This document shows, piece after piece, positions 21,966-34,865 of a stretch of DNA of 64,000 nt (position 1 is its first letter; each line of letters starts with the position of its first letter). This stretch comes from Gloeopeniophorella convolvens (lineage: Eukaryota; Basidiomycota; Agaricomycetes; Russulales): NCBI GenBank assembly GCA_022496205.1, contig WTXD01000045.1:146408-210407 (forward strand), read 5' to 3'. The translations under genes were made by a program, and so were the position numbers. The notes below the pieces were generated by a model, which was not told the DNA's origin, did not search any database, and worked only from the letters and a program-made list of their open reading frames with translations.

Positions 21966-23529
21966 TCATGGAGGGTACAGGTGCGACTTGCTAGCAGGCT
22001 CCTTGTTGTCATCGTCCAAGGATGCTTCTTCACGATGCGACTAGAAAGGATGAGGTCAGTCTCGATGATGCATATACGATACGGCAACGGAACTTACGAG
22101 GTCCTCCAAGCGGTACTCGGTGGCTTTTCTGATGTGCACTACCACTTCATCTGCTGGTCGTGTCCCAGGCTCCATGTCATGCGAGCCAGTATGCCGCGCA
22201 GCTGGGCTGTAACCTGGACGGTAAGGACTGCTGATCGAGCCCTTGGCGGGAACGAATGATCCCAGCGAACCCGGGGTTTTCAGCCCGGCGCGTACGATGA
22301 TCAGGGTAGGAGCCAAAGCCTGCAATGTCATGAGATCAAATTATCCTAGAGGCTGAAAAATAGCACGTACGCTGATCTGCCCAAGCGCGGCCGCAGGTAT
22401 TGCGCCCGAATTTGACGACGAAAACCCGAGCAAGATTATTGTGGTGACACTATACATCGCACCCGATTCGACGAGGATCCAAAGGACAGACATTCGCGAC
22501 GCTTTGATGCCCTTCGAGTGCCACTGTATCGCCCTCCAGAATCGGTAGCCGATCAGCAGTGTTGCCCCAAACTGCGTCGCTATTGACAGAGACCAATATG
22601 CGAGGAGCCAGTTGTGGACGCGCGAGGCAAAGACTGTGCCGGAGTCGTTGAGCATCGCAAGATTACCCATGGCAACGTAGCCGCAAACTGTTGAAAACAC
22701 GTGAGTAACCTATACTGAAGTCGCATGCTCTGCGATAGAACTACCTCCTGTCGCTACGCAGAGTACGATCTGCACCCAAAAACCATGAGCCCACAACGAC
22801 TGCATTGTGGATTGGCAGTGCACTCACAAAGGGGCTGCAAAGCACTATATTCCTATTCCAGATGATGAACAAGCGCCAGACCTGATGACGACATGAGCAC
22901 ATGTCATGAGCGCCGACCAACAAGCTTACCAGAATGGCGTCACCGATAAGGCTCTGACAGGCTTCATGAGTTCTCAGTGATTCTGTTGGGGTGATGAACG
23001 TACATTCGTGATGTACAGAACTTCTTGGGCCACGTGTTCTGGTGTGTATTGTTTCAGGAGGTACAACGATGGCCCGTCAAGTGTCCCCGCCGCGCCGATG
23101 AAACCTCGATTCAACTGGACTAGAAGCGTGATGAGATGCCCCGTAGAGAGTCCGAATTGGACGGATGCGACGATGAAAAGATAACTGTGCGCGGATCAGG
23201 CGTAATGAATTTACAGGCGCCTCGTTGGGACCTACAGGTTTGAACCCTTCAGTCCTTTCATCTGCAGTACGTGGACACACAGGATGAAGACGCAGACACT
23301 ACCAGGGTGTGAGCGCCATCAAGTCAGCGAAGTAGCAGAGAGCACTGCTTACTTCATGCCTACTCAGAAAAAGCACGGATCGATCCATGATCAATGCCGT
23401 TCCGTGCGTCAGTGGCGTCAACTACGCACCCCAAAAAGGCCCGACTATCCAACCAGCGATCAATGTGGCCTGGATCCAGGACAGGTCACCGGGGAACGCT
23501 GGGGGTGGTCCAAGCGGCGGGGGTCCCAT
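21966..23529 (-). CDS. Multi-pass (about 7 TM) membrane protein, Agaricomycete family
   Basis: Minus strand, many short exons. The start MGPPPLGPPPAFPGDLSW (23529) runs into a first hydrophobic span (ATLIAGWIVGPFWG). Later exons give SVCVFILCVHVLQ, YLFIVASVQFGLSTGHLI, EVLYITN, SLIGDAIL, VWRLFIIWNRNIVLC, WVQIVLCVATG, a longer exon (about 22372-22690; WLLAYWSLSIATQFGATLLI and AMYSVTTIILLGFSS), then ALAPTLIIVRAGLK and a hydrophilic tail ending KSHLYPP (stop at 21966). Several junctions were confirmed (for example AAC CT|T TAT), but the second exon was not resolved. This layout matches a large, functionally uncharacterised basidiomycete membrane family; transport or sensing are guesses. Confidence 0.72.
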
Positions 23530-25078
23530 CTTGAGTCGTCGGGGGTGGCAGTAGGGGACGTTCCGAGGGGAGGAAAGGCCGCGGCACCAGAGGCTATGTA
23601 TAGGCTACGGAGGCGCCCACGAAGCGTATGGGAGCCACAGGCCGCGTGGAGAGTTGGGCGCGGCGCCGGATGCTTCGCAGGACGCCAAACACTGAGAGCT
23701 GTGCGTATTCGAGCTGGCGAAACTTTGCACCTGATGCAGATGCCCGGGCGCGCCGGTGCATTCCAGCCTGTCGTAAGGGAGACTAAGACTCGGAAAGGTC
23801 CGATCAGCGAAGGCGAAGGCCGTGTGATAGATGACTGCAGCGTAGGGCGTGCAAATTGCCTTTGTGTCGTTCTCTTTGCTCCACCAAGCAGACAGCTTCG
23901 TCCTGTTGAGGCAACGGCCCCTGCCTGCGAATGGAAGCCTGGCCGCCTGACCATAGCACGGGTACGCAATCAAGTAGCGAAGGCCAACAGCATCAGCGTC
24001 GACTTACATATTGCCTCGATTGAGTGCACAATGTTAACACGCTCGCGTGGTCTTGTCCGATATGCGAGGGGCCGATTCGTATGTCGTCCATGATAGCAGC
24101 TGCACTCCCAGTAGCGACTAGGACTCACAACGGCGAAGTGGGTGGCGGCAGGTTAAGTCGCATGATGTCGATTGAGCATTGTTCCGCCGCCTCTTCCGAG
24201 GGCTGTCCCACGTCGGTCGTGGATCCTCTCTGGTGGGAAGGCATCTGGTCGCCACGGCACCATCCTATGCTTGCTTCACAGCACCCAAAATACCTTTTTC
24301 AATGCGTAGATCCTGATTCCTCCTGCATGCGGGAATGATGGTGTGCTCTTCGAAACGGATCGATTCCAGCAGGTCAGCGGCATGGATCAGATGCGGGGCC
24401 TTTGTGGCAACCAGATAGGACTCACGTGTTGCCATGCGCCCTACAAACTGGGGGATACAGGCCGAGGTTTGTTCGCTGATCCTATCACCATGTACGACTC
24501 GAAGTTTACCATGACTTCGCGCAATAAGCTGTATGCGTTGAGAACGCAGATGGACGAGTGCGCGGTGGCAATAGGTTGCCGGCAGACCCCGGCGCTTCGT
24601 GGCGTCGCGGTCTGGAAGCGACAAAGCGAGTCTCCCACGCCTCGATGGCTCCCACATCCCGCAAGGCACCAACAATGACGGAAACTTGTCACAGATATGC
24701 TTTGATGCTCTCATCATCAAGTCTCCCGAAGTCTGCGGCGCGCACGTGGCGGAGTGCGCAGCACGACAATCAGGCATCTCAGGGTGGAAAACTGGGTACA
24801 TTGAACATGTCGAAAGCACGCAAGCGTATAAACATATTGTGTCGTGAGATATCGTGTCGTAAAAAAGCAAGGTGCAGATGTGGGGGTGAGGGAGATCAAG
24901 CAGCGTGCAGGAGGTATCGCAGGAGGTGAGAGAGGTATGAGTACGGAAGACGGAAAGTGGGGCGGGTTCTACTAACATCACGTTCGCAACGCAGAACCAC
25001 GATGATGCCGCAAAGTCAATTAGTCAAGAAGTCCATCAACGTCTAGCGGAATGCACAAGGAGCGAGAAAAACCGTAGG
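23530..25078. other. No confident gene, 1.5 kb
   Basis: Open frames of 238 codons (24265-24981, minus) and 269 codons (23284-24093, plus) occur but show no domain, no membrane pattern and no splice signals that improve them. Treated as empty or decayed. Confidence 0.4.
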
Positions 25079-27806
25079 TCATGCGTGACTTGCGTTGTCA
25101 CGGCCACCAACACGGTTCTGGAGAGCGCGCAGGTGGCCGGGGCTGCCCCAGCTCCCACCCCAAGAGCTGGGCGGCACATTCTGGTCAGGCGACTCGCGCC
25201 CGCCAGTCCACGCGACATGAGGGAAGCGCGACACCTCGCCCGTAATCGGGTCAGTCACAGACGTGTGGGTCGTGACGCTGCTCCGGGTCGTGGTCGACGT
25301 GATCGTTGCGCTGGGCATGAGCTGCGGTGCAAGTGGCGGTGAGGTCGGCGAGCCAAGGCCGCGTACAGGCGAGGTCGAAGTCAGGGCGCGCGGCGGTGGC
25401 GGGAGCATGGTGGAGCGTCCGATGGCGGACAGAGGCGGGGACACCTCACCGGGGTCGGATCGCACAAAGCGACGGTCGTACGAAGAGACTGAGCTCGAGT
25501 GCGCGAGAGACTTGCCGCTGCTGCCTGTTGGCCCCCTTGAATGCTCGGAAGACGCCGGAGCAGAACCCGATGCGCTGAGCGCCGAGCGCGGGCTCAGGTG
25601 TGAACGCATTGAATGCAACGAGCCCTGCTCGGACGTCGTTGGCTCCCGCGGGTGCACCACAGTCAAGGGTTGCTATGACGAATAAGCGCAGAGCAGACGG
25701 GAAGCGATAAACGGGCTCACCATCCCGAATGTTGTGCGCCGTTCTTCGGGTCCTGGGAGTGCTTGCGCAATCTGCCTCCAGCCTTCACCAGCTTCAGGGG
25801 GCGCGTCTTCCAGGAACTCGATGTTGATAGCGCCACTGACGTCAGAAGGATCGCTTGCCGAGTCGCGCCATACATGAGGAACTGGCAGACCGAGACCAGG
25901 GGGTGGAGGGAGCTTGTTCGACGTTGACGTTGATGAGACGGAAGCAAACGGCGATGCCGGACGGGGAACAGGCATGTCGAGGAAGTCAATAGCCTCCTCG
26001 GCTTTGGACGCATTCGACGGAATTGGCTCGTACGCAGGGGGGTGATCGCTCTCACTGGAAGCGCGGATGGGCTGTGCAGACAGGGGAGAGGGACCGGAAA
26101 CGCCACTGCGACCAGTCGAGGCCGTGCCCTGGGGAAGAGGAGGGACCGGCGGTGGCGACTGAGCCAGATCCTCCCCGGATTGGGCGTCAAAGAAAACGGT
26201 GTTTCCTGATCTACCAGAGCCCGTACTAAGCCCGCTCACGCCCGAAATAGGACGCAGGCCATCACGGTAGCCCATCTCCGTACGCAATGGAGTCAGACTG
26301 CGCCCAGCCTCCAATTCATTATCCGTAAGCGGTCGGCTGGCGAAGGAAGACTGTGGGGAGACACTCGACGGAGTAGTTGGGCGCGTTCTGGGGTTCAACC
26401 AGCTGCGGCGCAAGATGCTCGGTATGCCGATAGCTTCTGGCCAAGGGGAGTGGGACCCAGACGATGATGCCTGGGGGCTTCTGCCGACATGAACGCGTTG
26501 AGCTGTGTATAGTCGAGCAGACTCCGGGTCGTTTCCTGGCGTCATGGAGCGTTCGCTGGGCATCAGCGACTTGCGTGAGCCGTGCGAGATGTTGGCGTTC
26601 ACAGTGGGCGGTGGAAGAAGCGGAGCGTCCGGGCCGGGTTCCGTATCTTCGGGAGACCCTGGGAAGCCGGGGCTCTGTGGTGAACGAGGGTACATTTCGG
26701 ATAGCTGGTCGCGCGAAATGATATGTCGCTCCGTCACATTGCTGGTAGAGGTCGGTGTCGACTTGAATCCCCATGGACGCGTGGAAGCGGTACCAGTGCC
26801 CGCGGTAAGTGCGATGCCAATCGGCCCAGTCGAATCTCGTGAAGCCGGTGGAGCATCGACAAGACGCGCGCTGGGCTCGCCTTCTTTTGCGCCAGGCGCA
26901 TCGCTGCTGGGGCGCAGGAATGGATCGTGCTCGTCCCCGCTTCCGCGCGGAGAGCCTTCGCCAGGCGAGCGCAGCTCAGTACCAAGGTCGGCTTCCCGGT
27001 CATCGTCGGGTCGTTCGACATCATGCCACATCCACATGACTTGGCCCATCGGCGGTTCTGAGGGGTTCTCACGCTGCCATTGAGGACCCGGGCGCTTGCG
27101 CATACAGCAGATGACCAAGAAAAGAAGCAAAAGGGAACCGAGCACCGAACCGAGCACAGCGCCGATAATCAGGCCGGTGTGGTGAGAGTGGGACGATGAG
27201 CCACCACTGACAGGCGGAGTAGATGTAGTAGAGGAAGGTGGGACGGAAGACGAGGGGATGGAAGATGAAGCAGAGGTAGATGATGAGATTGGAGTGCTCG
27301 TGGGAGAGGTGAGTGACGTAGAGGAAAGCGGGGCGGAGGTTGAAGAAGGTATCGCAGAGGTTGAGGGGATCGCGGTTGACTCAGAAGTCGTGGATGGTGA
27401 AGGCGCCGGGGATGACAGCCCACCATAGACCCACACGCCGTCCGTACCAAGGGGAATCTAAGACGAAGAAATCCTGTCAGTAGGCAAGTCTTTCAAGTGG
27501 AGGCGGTGTATGGGTAGGGTGCCCAGGACGGAGGCCGCAGCATGAGTGCATCCCGACCGCGTACCATGCTGAACGACGCCTCGCCATTTGGTACCACCAG
27601 GCGGGTCTCCTTATGCGCGACTCCTCCACGCAATATTCCTAAAACTATTGGCAAAGAGGTCCAAGAATACTCACTGGGGGCCCAAAGTACGTCAAGGGTA
27701 GATTGACAATTGTCGTGAACGTCGCAGTTGGCTGTCCCTCTGCATTCGTAGCCGTCGACGTCGAACGCGACAGCCACGAGGGCAGCTGTTGAGTAGGCGC
27801 AGCCAT
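25079..27806 (-). CDS. Ser/Thr-rich single-pass membrane protein
   Basis: Exons 27675-27806, 25721-27457 and 25079-25672 (minus strand) give 820 aa in frame. The N-terminal part has LPLTYFGPP joined to IPLGTDGVWVYGG, then about 75 residues of Ser/Thr/Pro (likely O-glycosylated stalk), one transmembrane helix (HTGLIIGAVLGSVLGSLLLL followed by FLVICCMRKRP, about 150-180) and a long cytoplasmic Ser/Pro-rich tail with PPP and PPAY motifs. No obvious signal peptide precedes the stalk at the chosen ATG, and the 217-nt first intron is long for this genome, so a missing 5' exon is possible. The architecture resembles fungal wall-sensor-like proteins; function unknown. Confidence 0.75.
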
Positions 27807-29085
27807 GCAAATCAGAGATGCTCTGAAGCGTCAAGCGTGTGGAAGTTGGGGGTGCAGGTAAAGGTGCAGTGGTAACGCCGTGTGGAAAGAACGTGGATAG
27901 CAGCTGCACGCCGATCGGGTAAACGAGGCAGCGATGCAAGTGAAGGGGTCGTGATAGGCCGTGATAGGGTTGGTATGGCGGAATGCAGGAATGGTAGGGA
28001 TGCGGAAATAAGGGAAATTAGGTCAATGAGGGGGTGCGGAGGAGGACTCAGAGAGAGTTGAACTCTCTGCCGTGAGCGTCACGTGCTGCGAAAGTTGAAC
28101 TTTTACTTTACGCTTTGCCGCCCGGAGCTCGACCGCAGTGCGAACCAATTTGGGCCCAGACTTGCTTCGGACCATCGGGTTGTCGGGCCTCTGCTCTCCA
28201 AGCGATATAGTACTGTATCTTTCCACACAGAGTTGGGCTGACCTACGCCTTGCTCCAGACTTCGGTTGACTCAGGCTTAGGCTTGGGTGGCGAAACGTGT
28301 TTCCCGCCCGCTCACTCTCGACCGCTCGCCATTGGCTGTCGGCCACGACGGACATTCACTACCTCCGCCTCTTTCCGGGCCGAACTGCAGGCAGGCTCTG
28401 AAAGCAACGCCCCAGAACGCCCCCACACCACTGGCAGGTGGCACTCCCGGCCTACCTTTCACCTACCCTCTATCTCTGCGGGCTGCAAGGATCGATATTT
28501 GTTTCAGGGTCGTCGTTGACTCGGGTAGCGAACTCAATAGGCGAGCATCTGCCAGCATGCACTACATGCGGGTGTGCCGGCCGGCTCCTTTGTCTTTGCT
28601 TTGTTTGAATTTTAGACTGCGAACACCTCATGGCCGACTTCAACGCAGGTGTGGACTGGATGGACAATGGTTCCTGGAGCATCGAGCTGCCTTATGTCGT
28701 CATGGCACAAAGCAACTCGGTGCACATGTTCCTCGGAGGCTCCGTCGTGGCTGGGGTGCCGCGCGGCCATCTTTATCAGCGATAGGGGGTAAGAGCTCCC
28801 TTCATTGCTATGTTACAAGTCATTGTTCGCCATAGATGGACTCACTGTCCTCCCGGACTTCGCCTTGCACTCCTTGTCTCGAGGATGCTGAGGGCACCTG
28901 AAGCCTGATATGGGTTCACCCGATGCCCGCCTATATAAACCCCCCAGTTTGCGAGCTTTTCTCCTCGCACTTCACCGGCTGATTTGCACCTACCTTGTTT
29001 AACTCTTCGGGGTCACTGCTGTGGCCCCCACCCTCCACTCGTTTATCACTACCTTTCACTCCTTTCGATACTCGTTCAACGTTTA
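27807..29085. other. Intergenic, 1.3 kb
   Basis: Contains a 51-codon frame at 28630-28785 (plus) starting MADFNAGVDWMDNGSW that could be a fragment of a larger, lost gene, and a TATA-like element at about 28931 ahead of the next gene. Nothing else assignable. Confidence 0.4.
28931..28940 (+). promoter_or_regulatory. TATA-like element (CTATATAAAC)
   Basis: A clean TATATAA motif lies 150 bp upstream of the ATG of the small four-exon gene, followed by a pyrimidine-rich leader. Confidence 0.45.
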
Positions 29086-29589
29086 ATGTTCAGGTATGCA
29101 TGGGTTCGCATCCCTGCATTTGTTCTTCCTGACCGTCTCTCTTAGACGCCATGACCCACTGCAACTCTGTTGTCCAGTCTCCTCGCTCCAGGGGGAGTAA
29201 GTGGGCCATACACGAGTGCACTGCGCGTCTTACTGATGGCTCATTTTCCAGCTTTTGGAGTAGAAGGGTGCACTCTTCCGCACGCGATAGCTGTCTCTCC
29301 GGCCTGCCTCCATCCAGGTTCGCCACTCCCTTGTCCCCTTCCCCGGAGATGCTGACCACGTTGCGCTGTAAGGAGCAGCTCCGACTCTCCAACGACCCAA
29401 TGGACTCCTCCTCAGCCAGAGTTGCTCTCGTGCATTGGGGGCATCGTTTGTGCGCGCTCTCCACGTCCCGGGCGCGATCGGTCGTCCCCGGGCCGTGACC
29501 GCCCTTCGTCCTGCTGTTGCCTATGTCAACTATCCGTCTCTGGGAAGTCAGACGGATCGTTTGATTGGGTTGAAGGTCAATGGGTATAG
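29086..29589 (+). CDS. Small four-exon protein, Cys/Pro/Ser-rich, unrecognised
   Basis: Exons 29086-29093, 29146-29196, 29252-29317 and 29373-29589 total 342 nt and give 113 aa. Three introns of 52-55 nt all have GT and AG ends, and two contain good branch sites (CTGAC); the joined frame stays open. The product begins MFRRHDPLQLCCPVSS, has a Cys cluster (SSCCCLCQLS) near residue 95 and ends FDWVEGQWV. No signal peptide or family was recognised. The support is purely structural: consistent introns, an upstream TATA element and an uninterrupted frame. The first coding exon is only 8 nt, which is a caution. Confidence 0.42.
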
Positions 29590-30289
29590 ATGCTGGGTCC
29601 AAATGGCGCAGCAGCGACGGCGTGGATCGCGCACTTGTTCTGGTTTATGTTAAAGACAACCGCGCAGCGCTACACTAGTACAGGAGTCATTAATACAGAG
29701 CCGCAAACACTTAGCTTCGGAAAGGGTAGATAGGTCTTTGCTTGGATGTTGAGATGCGTGTACCTAATTCATTTTTCCTTTCTCTCTTCTCTCTGGCGTG
29801 TGCAACGTGAACATATTGAACTCTGCCAATGTCCCGCGATCTGGAACGCGGCACCTATGTAATCATTCGTGTCAACTGGGGCTTTGCATTCACGATGGCA
29901 ACAGATCGGCCTCCTTTTTCTTCACTTCACGAGCGCAGAAGCCCACCTCAGAGGCGCGTTGATGCGTAGCTATGTGTTTGTCTTGGACGGCAGACCGACT
30001 AATTATACAGGCGCCGCGAAGCACCACGTCCAACAGCTGAGACCTCCAACGTTTGTGTCGATGGTCAAAGTAATAGGAAGCGTCAATGTATTCGGCATTC
30101 AAGAGAAGACACATTGTTATAACTGACGAGATAAAGATAGGAAGGCATAGAAGATGGAGGGGCATACGCATAAGCCATAAAGCATAGAGCATAAGAGGGT
30201 GCTTGAATCTGGGTGATGGCGACTGGTGGCGGCGGCCGGATGGCCCGCGGATCCGAGGGATGCCCATTTCACCGGTGGTGGACGGCGAC
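29590..30289. other. No gene seen, 700 bp
   Basis: Only unconvincing frames on both strands. Confidence 0.4.
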
Positions 30290-30944
30290 GATCTCAGGGT
30301 AGATATGAACGCCATCATAGGAGTAGAGGCGGGTGAGGCGCAGCTGACCGAAGCAGATGCCCGGAGCACTATCGCGCTGGCGAATTTGCCAACGCGGATT
30401 TGCGGCCTGGACCGTGCGCCCAATGCGCTACATAAGCGGAGTGTTAGCTTCATGATGCGAGAGCAAGCAGACATGAATGCATACCTCGAAGAAACCACGA
30501 TAGAGCTCTGCAATGATGCACGCCACATTGGCAAGCGGCGCACATGCCATGTCGGGGCTGTCAAACCACTCTTCATAATCGCCTTTGTTTCCCGCCTGAG
30601 GCCACTGCGGTTCGTGCAGGCTTAGTGAGACAGCACGGCCTCGTAGATAGGACGCGTACATAGATATTGATTCTTACGACCCGCTCCGTATAGATAGGCA
30701 CGTGTCCATTGACGATCCCGATGCCATGAAGCGCCTCCAGGAGCGGCGCACCAGGGAGGGTACCGTAGTCAGGGTGCAGGTTGATCTCCCAAGGAGGCTG
30801 AGGCAGGCAACCATCGCTGAGGAGGTGCCTGGGAGGCGGAAGTGCCTCCCATGCCCTCATGCCCTGGTGCCAATCTGCAGCGCGACCAGGTGGGATCGTC
30901 ATAACGGGACACTGAAGTATTATCAGTATAGCACGGCAGCCCAT
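30290..30944 (-). CDS. Possible multi-exon gene, unrecognised (partial model)
   Basis: Three minus-strand stretches look coding. They are 30944-30700 (WEINLHPDYGTLPGAPLLEA, GIVNGHVPIYTER), 30620-30490 (HEPQWPQAGNKGDYEEWFDS, LANVACIIAELYRGFFE, ending at a GTATGC donor) and 30435-30290 (FGQLRLTRLYSYDGVHIYPE). They lie in order on one strand with intron-sized gaps, but the first junction could not be spliced in frame. No start, stop or family could be fixed. It may be a decayed gene. Confidence 0.3.
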
Positions 30945-31805
30945 TTTCTCGGCCAGGGGCTCACCGGGTTCGGCGCCGGAGGTGCTCGGAGGGAGATGCG
31001 CCGGTCACGGACCTGATCATATGCTTCGCGTGTCTGATACATAGTTGACATGGTGAAAGAAGCTTAGCAAAGACGGTGATCGGAGTGAAGGACACGCGGC
31101 AAGGTGATTGGGAGGAAGGTGAAGAGGTTTTATAATCACAACGAGTAAAGGTGTGTCGGTGTCATCCACAAGGCGCGAGGAACTTGCCACATTATGGCGG
31201 AGCCGACGACACTGCCCACAACCGGAAGGACGAAAGTCCTCCGCGGTCGACGAAAGGGCCTACGGGGTGCTCGGGGACACAGATTTGGCTTCAGACAAGA
31301 TGTGGCAGCTGCGTCAATGTCGCTTGTATTGTCGAATAGTGTGTGGTCCGTGCCCCGAGCGTTGGCCAGTAGCTTTGGCGAAGGCGGCGGTCAAACATTA
31401 CCACAGACTATTGGAGGAGCAATCGTTTTGTTCCAAGAATACCGCTTACGTCGACTACAGAGGAGAAACTGAGACGAGGGTACGCCTCGACCATGATGGC
31501 GACTTGGATAATTCGTGACCGAGATGACCGGGCGCTGATGGACACTCGTTGCTCCGGGGTTCCGGCGCCGGCAGAGACCGGAGCTCGGTGTCGAGTGCAC
31601 ATCACATGATCGCACCCTTGGACGCGAAATTTGGTCGGGAAACTCTACTCTTGAGCATACACTTCACTTTCGCCAAGCTTTTTCCTTGTTGCTCTACTGG
31701 GCCCCCTGGATTATCGCTTCACACTGAAGGCTATATATCTGCCTCTTCACGTTAAAATCCTCTCGGAACGGCCACTACAGGCGTGCGGCCTCGAATTGTG
31801 TAAGG
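30945..31805. other. Intergenic, 860 bp
   Basis: Frames up to 121 codons on the plus strand (31153-31518) lack features. TATA-like words occur at about 31130 and 31730, the latter about 75 bp ahead of the RIX7 ATG. Confidence 0.4.
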
Positions 31806-34476
31806 ATGGAGACACTATCGGTACGTCCTTCGTCGAAACTGCATCATTTCGAGTCCAATCTGCACCATACATTCGTCCGGCAAGTGTACGCGATGGGTCA
31901 ACGTAGGACATCGACGTTGTGACTTGCTGCAGCTACCCGCTTTCCTCTGTTCTCATCTCTTTCAATACTCACGGCGAGTCAGCCAGGGACCCAATGCTCT
32001 CAACAAATCCATGCAAGGTTTATGGCAGCGGAGAAAAGTCAACCTGAACGCGGCGCACACCCCACCGTCACCCAGCCCTGCACCCACCCCGCCAACAACT
32101 TCCGCAGGACCTGATGATCCCTCACGCCCCGAGACAATCACGCCTGCTCCGGTGAACACAGAGGATGTGCCCTCTAGCGCACCACCGAGCAAGCGCAAGA
32201 TCCGCACAATACGCGGAGAGGAAAGTAGCAAACGGAGTCGCACTGGTGGTGGCGCTATCGCAAAGGAATACATGCCGCCAAGTGCACGTCTCGCGGATCT
32301 CGGTGGCGTCGACTCGTGCGTCGAGAAATTGCTTGAACTAGTCGCAATGCCCCTTTCGCATCCAGAAGTCTACCTGCACACTGGCGTACAGCCGCCTCGT
32401 GGCGTTCTCCTATATGGCCCGCCAGGCTGTGGCAAAACGATGCTTGCAAATGCCATTGGTGGAGTAAGCTATGCTTTACTATGCGTGATGTCTTCAAAAC
32501 TGACACCGTTTCAGGAACTGGGTGTCCCCTTCATCTCAATCTCAGCACCATCCATCGTGTCGGGAATGTCGGGTGAGTCGGAAAAGACGCTACGCGAGAC
32601 CTTTGAAGAAGCCAAGGTATGTGGTGTCCGCGTCTTCCAACGCAATAATCAGTCACATTTAACACCTCTTTCGCCGCAGAGAGTAGCGCCATGTTTGTTG
32701 TTCATTGACGAGATCGACGCCATCACACCAAAACGCGAGAGCGCACAGCGAGAGATGGAGCGGCGAATAGTTGCCCAGTTCCTCACGTGCATGGATGGTG
32801 AGTCTATATCCGGGCAATCTTGCAGGTACTTATAGTAGTTTGCTTTTAGAGCTGTCGTGGGATAAGACGGAAAACAAGCCCGTTATAGTGATCGGCGCGA
32901 CCAACAGACCAGACTCGTTGGATCCCGCTCTCCGGCGCGCAGGGCGCTTCGACCACGAGATCGGGATGAATGTCCCTGACGAGGAGGCCAGAGCCCAGTA
33001 CGTTTCTCTACCAACTAGACTCTTTCGGTCTTCAACATTTGGGCAGGATTCTTCGCGTTCTATGCTCGAAACTGCGCCTTGATGGTGCATTCGACTTCAA
33101 CGCACTTGCTAAAGCTACACCGGGTTACGTCGGTGCAGACCTCAGCGCACTTACGGGTGCAGCAGGTATCATTGCCGTCAAGCGGATCTTCAAGGGTCTC
33201 TCAGACGGGACCATTGTCATCCCAGATGACATCGCAACTGAAGATATAGACGTTTCCATGCAGGTAGATGCATCGCCCTCAGTACCTACAACCACTCCTG
33301 GTCCTGCGACCCCCGCAGCCGACGCCCGAACACCACCTTTCTCCCAGCTTGCTCTTGCGCACTCCTCGATTGCACGTTTCCTAAACTCACACCCCCTACC
33401 ACTCACTTCGGCCCAACTCGCACCTCTGTCCATCACTGCAGACGATTTCGTGCTCGCTCTCAAGGAAGTGCAACCTTCTGCACAGCGCGAAGGTTTTGCA
33501 ACCGTTCCAGATGTTACGTGGGCGGACGTCGGGGCCCTGCATGGGACACGCAGCGAGCTTCACATGGCCGTTGTGCAGCCTATTCGGCGGCCAGAGCTTT
33601 TCCGCGCAGTCGGAATCGATGCACCTGCTGGCGTGCTATTATGGGGTCCACCTGGCTGCGGAAAGACGCTGCTTGCCAAGGCAGTCGCAAACGAGAGCCA
33701 AGCCAGCTTCATCAGCGTCAAGGGCCCCGAGCTACTCAACAAGGTGCGCATAATACTCCCTGACATGTATCTATAACCGGAAGTCTCACGAACACGCGGT
33801 ACAGTACGTCGGCGAAAGCGAGCGCGCGGTGCGCCAGGTCTTCGCGCGCGCACGCGCCTCCTCGCCCTGCATCATCTTTTTCGACGAGCTCGACGCGCTC
33901 GTCCCGCGGCGCGACGATGCGCTTTCAGAGTCATCCGCGCGCGTCGTCAACACGCTCCTCACGGAGCTCGACGGCCTCGACGCGCGGCGCGGCGTCTTCG
34001 TGCTCGGCGCAACGAACCGGCCGGACATGCTCGACCCCGCGATGTGCCGCCCAGGCCGCCTCGACAAGTTGCTTTACGTCGACCTGCCCGCGCCCGCGGA
34101 GCGCGCGGAGATCGCGCGCACGCTCCTCGCGCGCCGTCGCGTGCCTGTCACGCCTCCGGCCGTCGAGCAGGTCGCGGAGCTGCTCGGCAGTACACGCGGC
34201 GAGGGCTACAGCGGCGCGGATCTCGCCGCGATCGTGCGCGAAGCGGGCGTGCGCGCGTTGCGCCGTGCGTTGGGTGCGCTGGAGGATACGGACGGGCCCG
34301 AGAAGGACGCGACCGGTGTCGAGGTGCTGGTTGAGGACTTCGAGGCTGCGCTGGGGAAGGTCGGGCCGAGTGTGAGCAAGGCGCAGCGCAAGCGGTACGA
34401 GGCGCTGCGCGAGACGATGGCAGGTGCTGTTGTGGGGGTCGACGGGGGCAAAGGAAGTAAAGAGCGAGTGATGTGA
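31806..34476 (+). CDS. RIX7: AAA-ATPase RIX7/NVL, 60S ribosome biogenesis
   Basis: Hexameric nucleolar unfoldase that strips assembly factors from pre-60S particles. After a short N-terminal region (start ATG 31806; first intron uncertain, near 31890-31940) exons end and begin at 32463/32515, 32616/32680, 32797/32850, 32997/33047 and 33743/33805. Two AAA domains are evident. D1 has Walker A GPPGCGKT, Walker [11 protein letters not shown] and [21 protein letters not shown]2 has a second [18 protein letters not shown] and [21 protein letters not shown] basic SKRKIRT...SSKRSR stretch before D1 fits a nuclear signal. Order, two complete ATPase sites and the N-terminal basic region favour RIX7 over Cdc48 or Pex proteins. 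The N-terminus appears shorter than in yeast. Confidence 0.9.
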
Positions 34477-34865
34477 TACTTGTTGGGGTGCTCTGTATGC
34501 ACGCGCATCGGCTCCCGAGTAGAACAGCGTAATGCGACATTTTCGGGTTGTCGCCGTCGAACGTCGACCGCCGACCGACATAAAGCCATCGCCACTCTGA
34601 ACGCCGGGACCGGATGTATTGAGGTTATGCATCAGGGGTGTAGTAAAAGCGTATAGTACTTTGGACCGCACAGCACACGGCATCGGAACAAGGGTACCTT
34701 CATTAAGATCTAAACACAGATACATGTGAACATCGCATGAATATAGAAACATAGTTGAGTGCTGTAGCATATCACACAACACTACAAGCAAATTACAGCA
34801 GCTCTCAAGTCAGAGGAAACAACTGTTATTAGTCGGAATAGGCGGAAGGTGACTTGCCCCCTAAA
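34477..34865. other. Intergenic, 390 bp, convergent ends
   Basis: 3' flanks of RIX7 and of the minus-strand F-box gene. Nothing else seen. Confidence 0.5.

Noticed and set aside
24265..24981. 238-codon minus frame
   Set aside because: Mixed composition, no domain or splice support; overlapping plus-strand frames look no worse.
28620..29700. Solo LTR retrotransposon
   Set aside because: A TATA-like motif is present but no TG...CA ends with target duplication or internal domains could be found; the open frame with introns fits a gene better.
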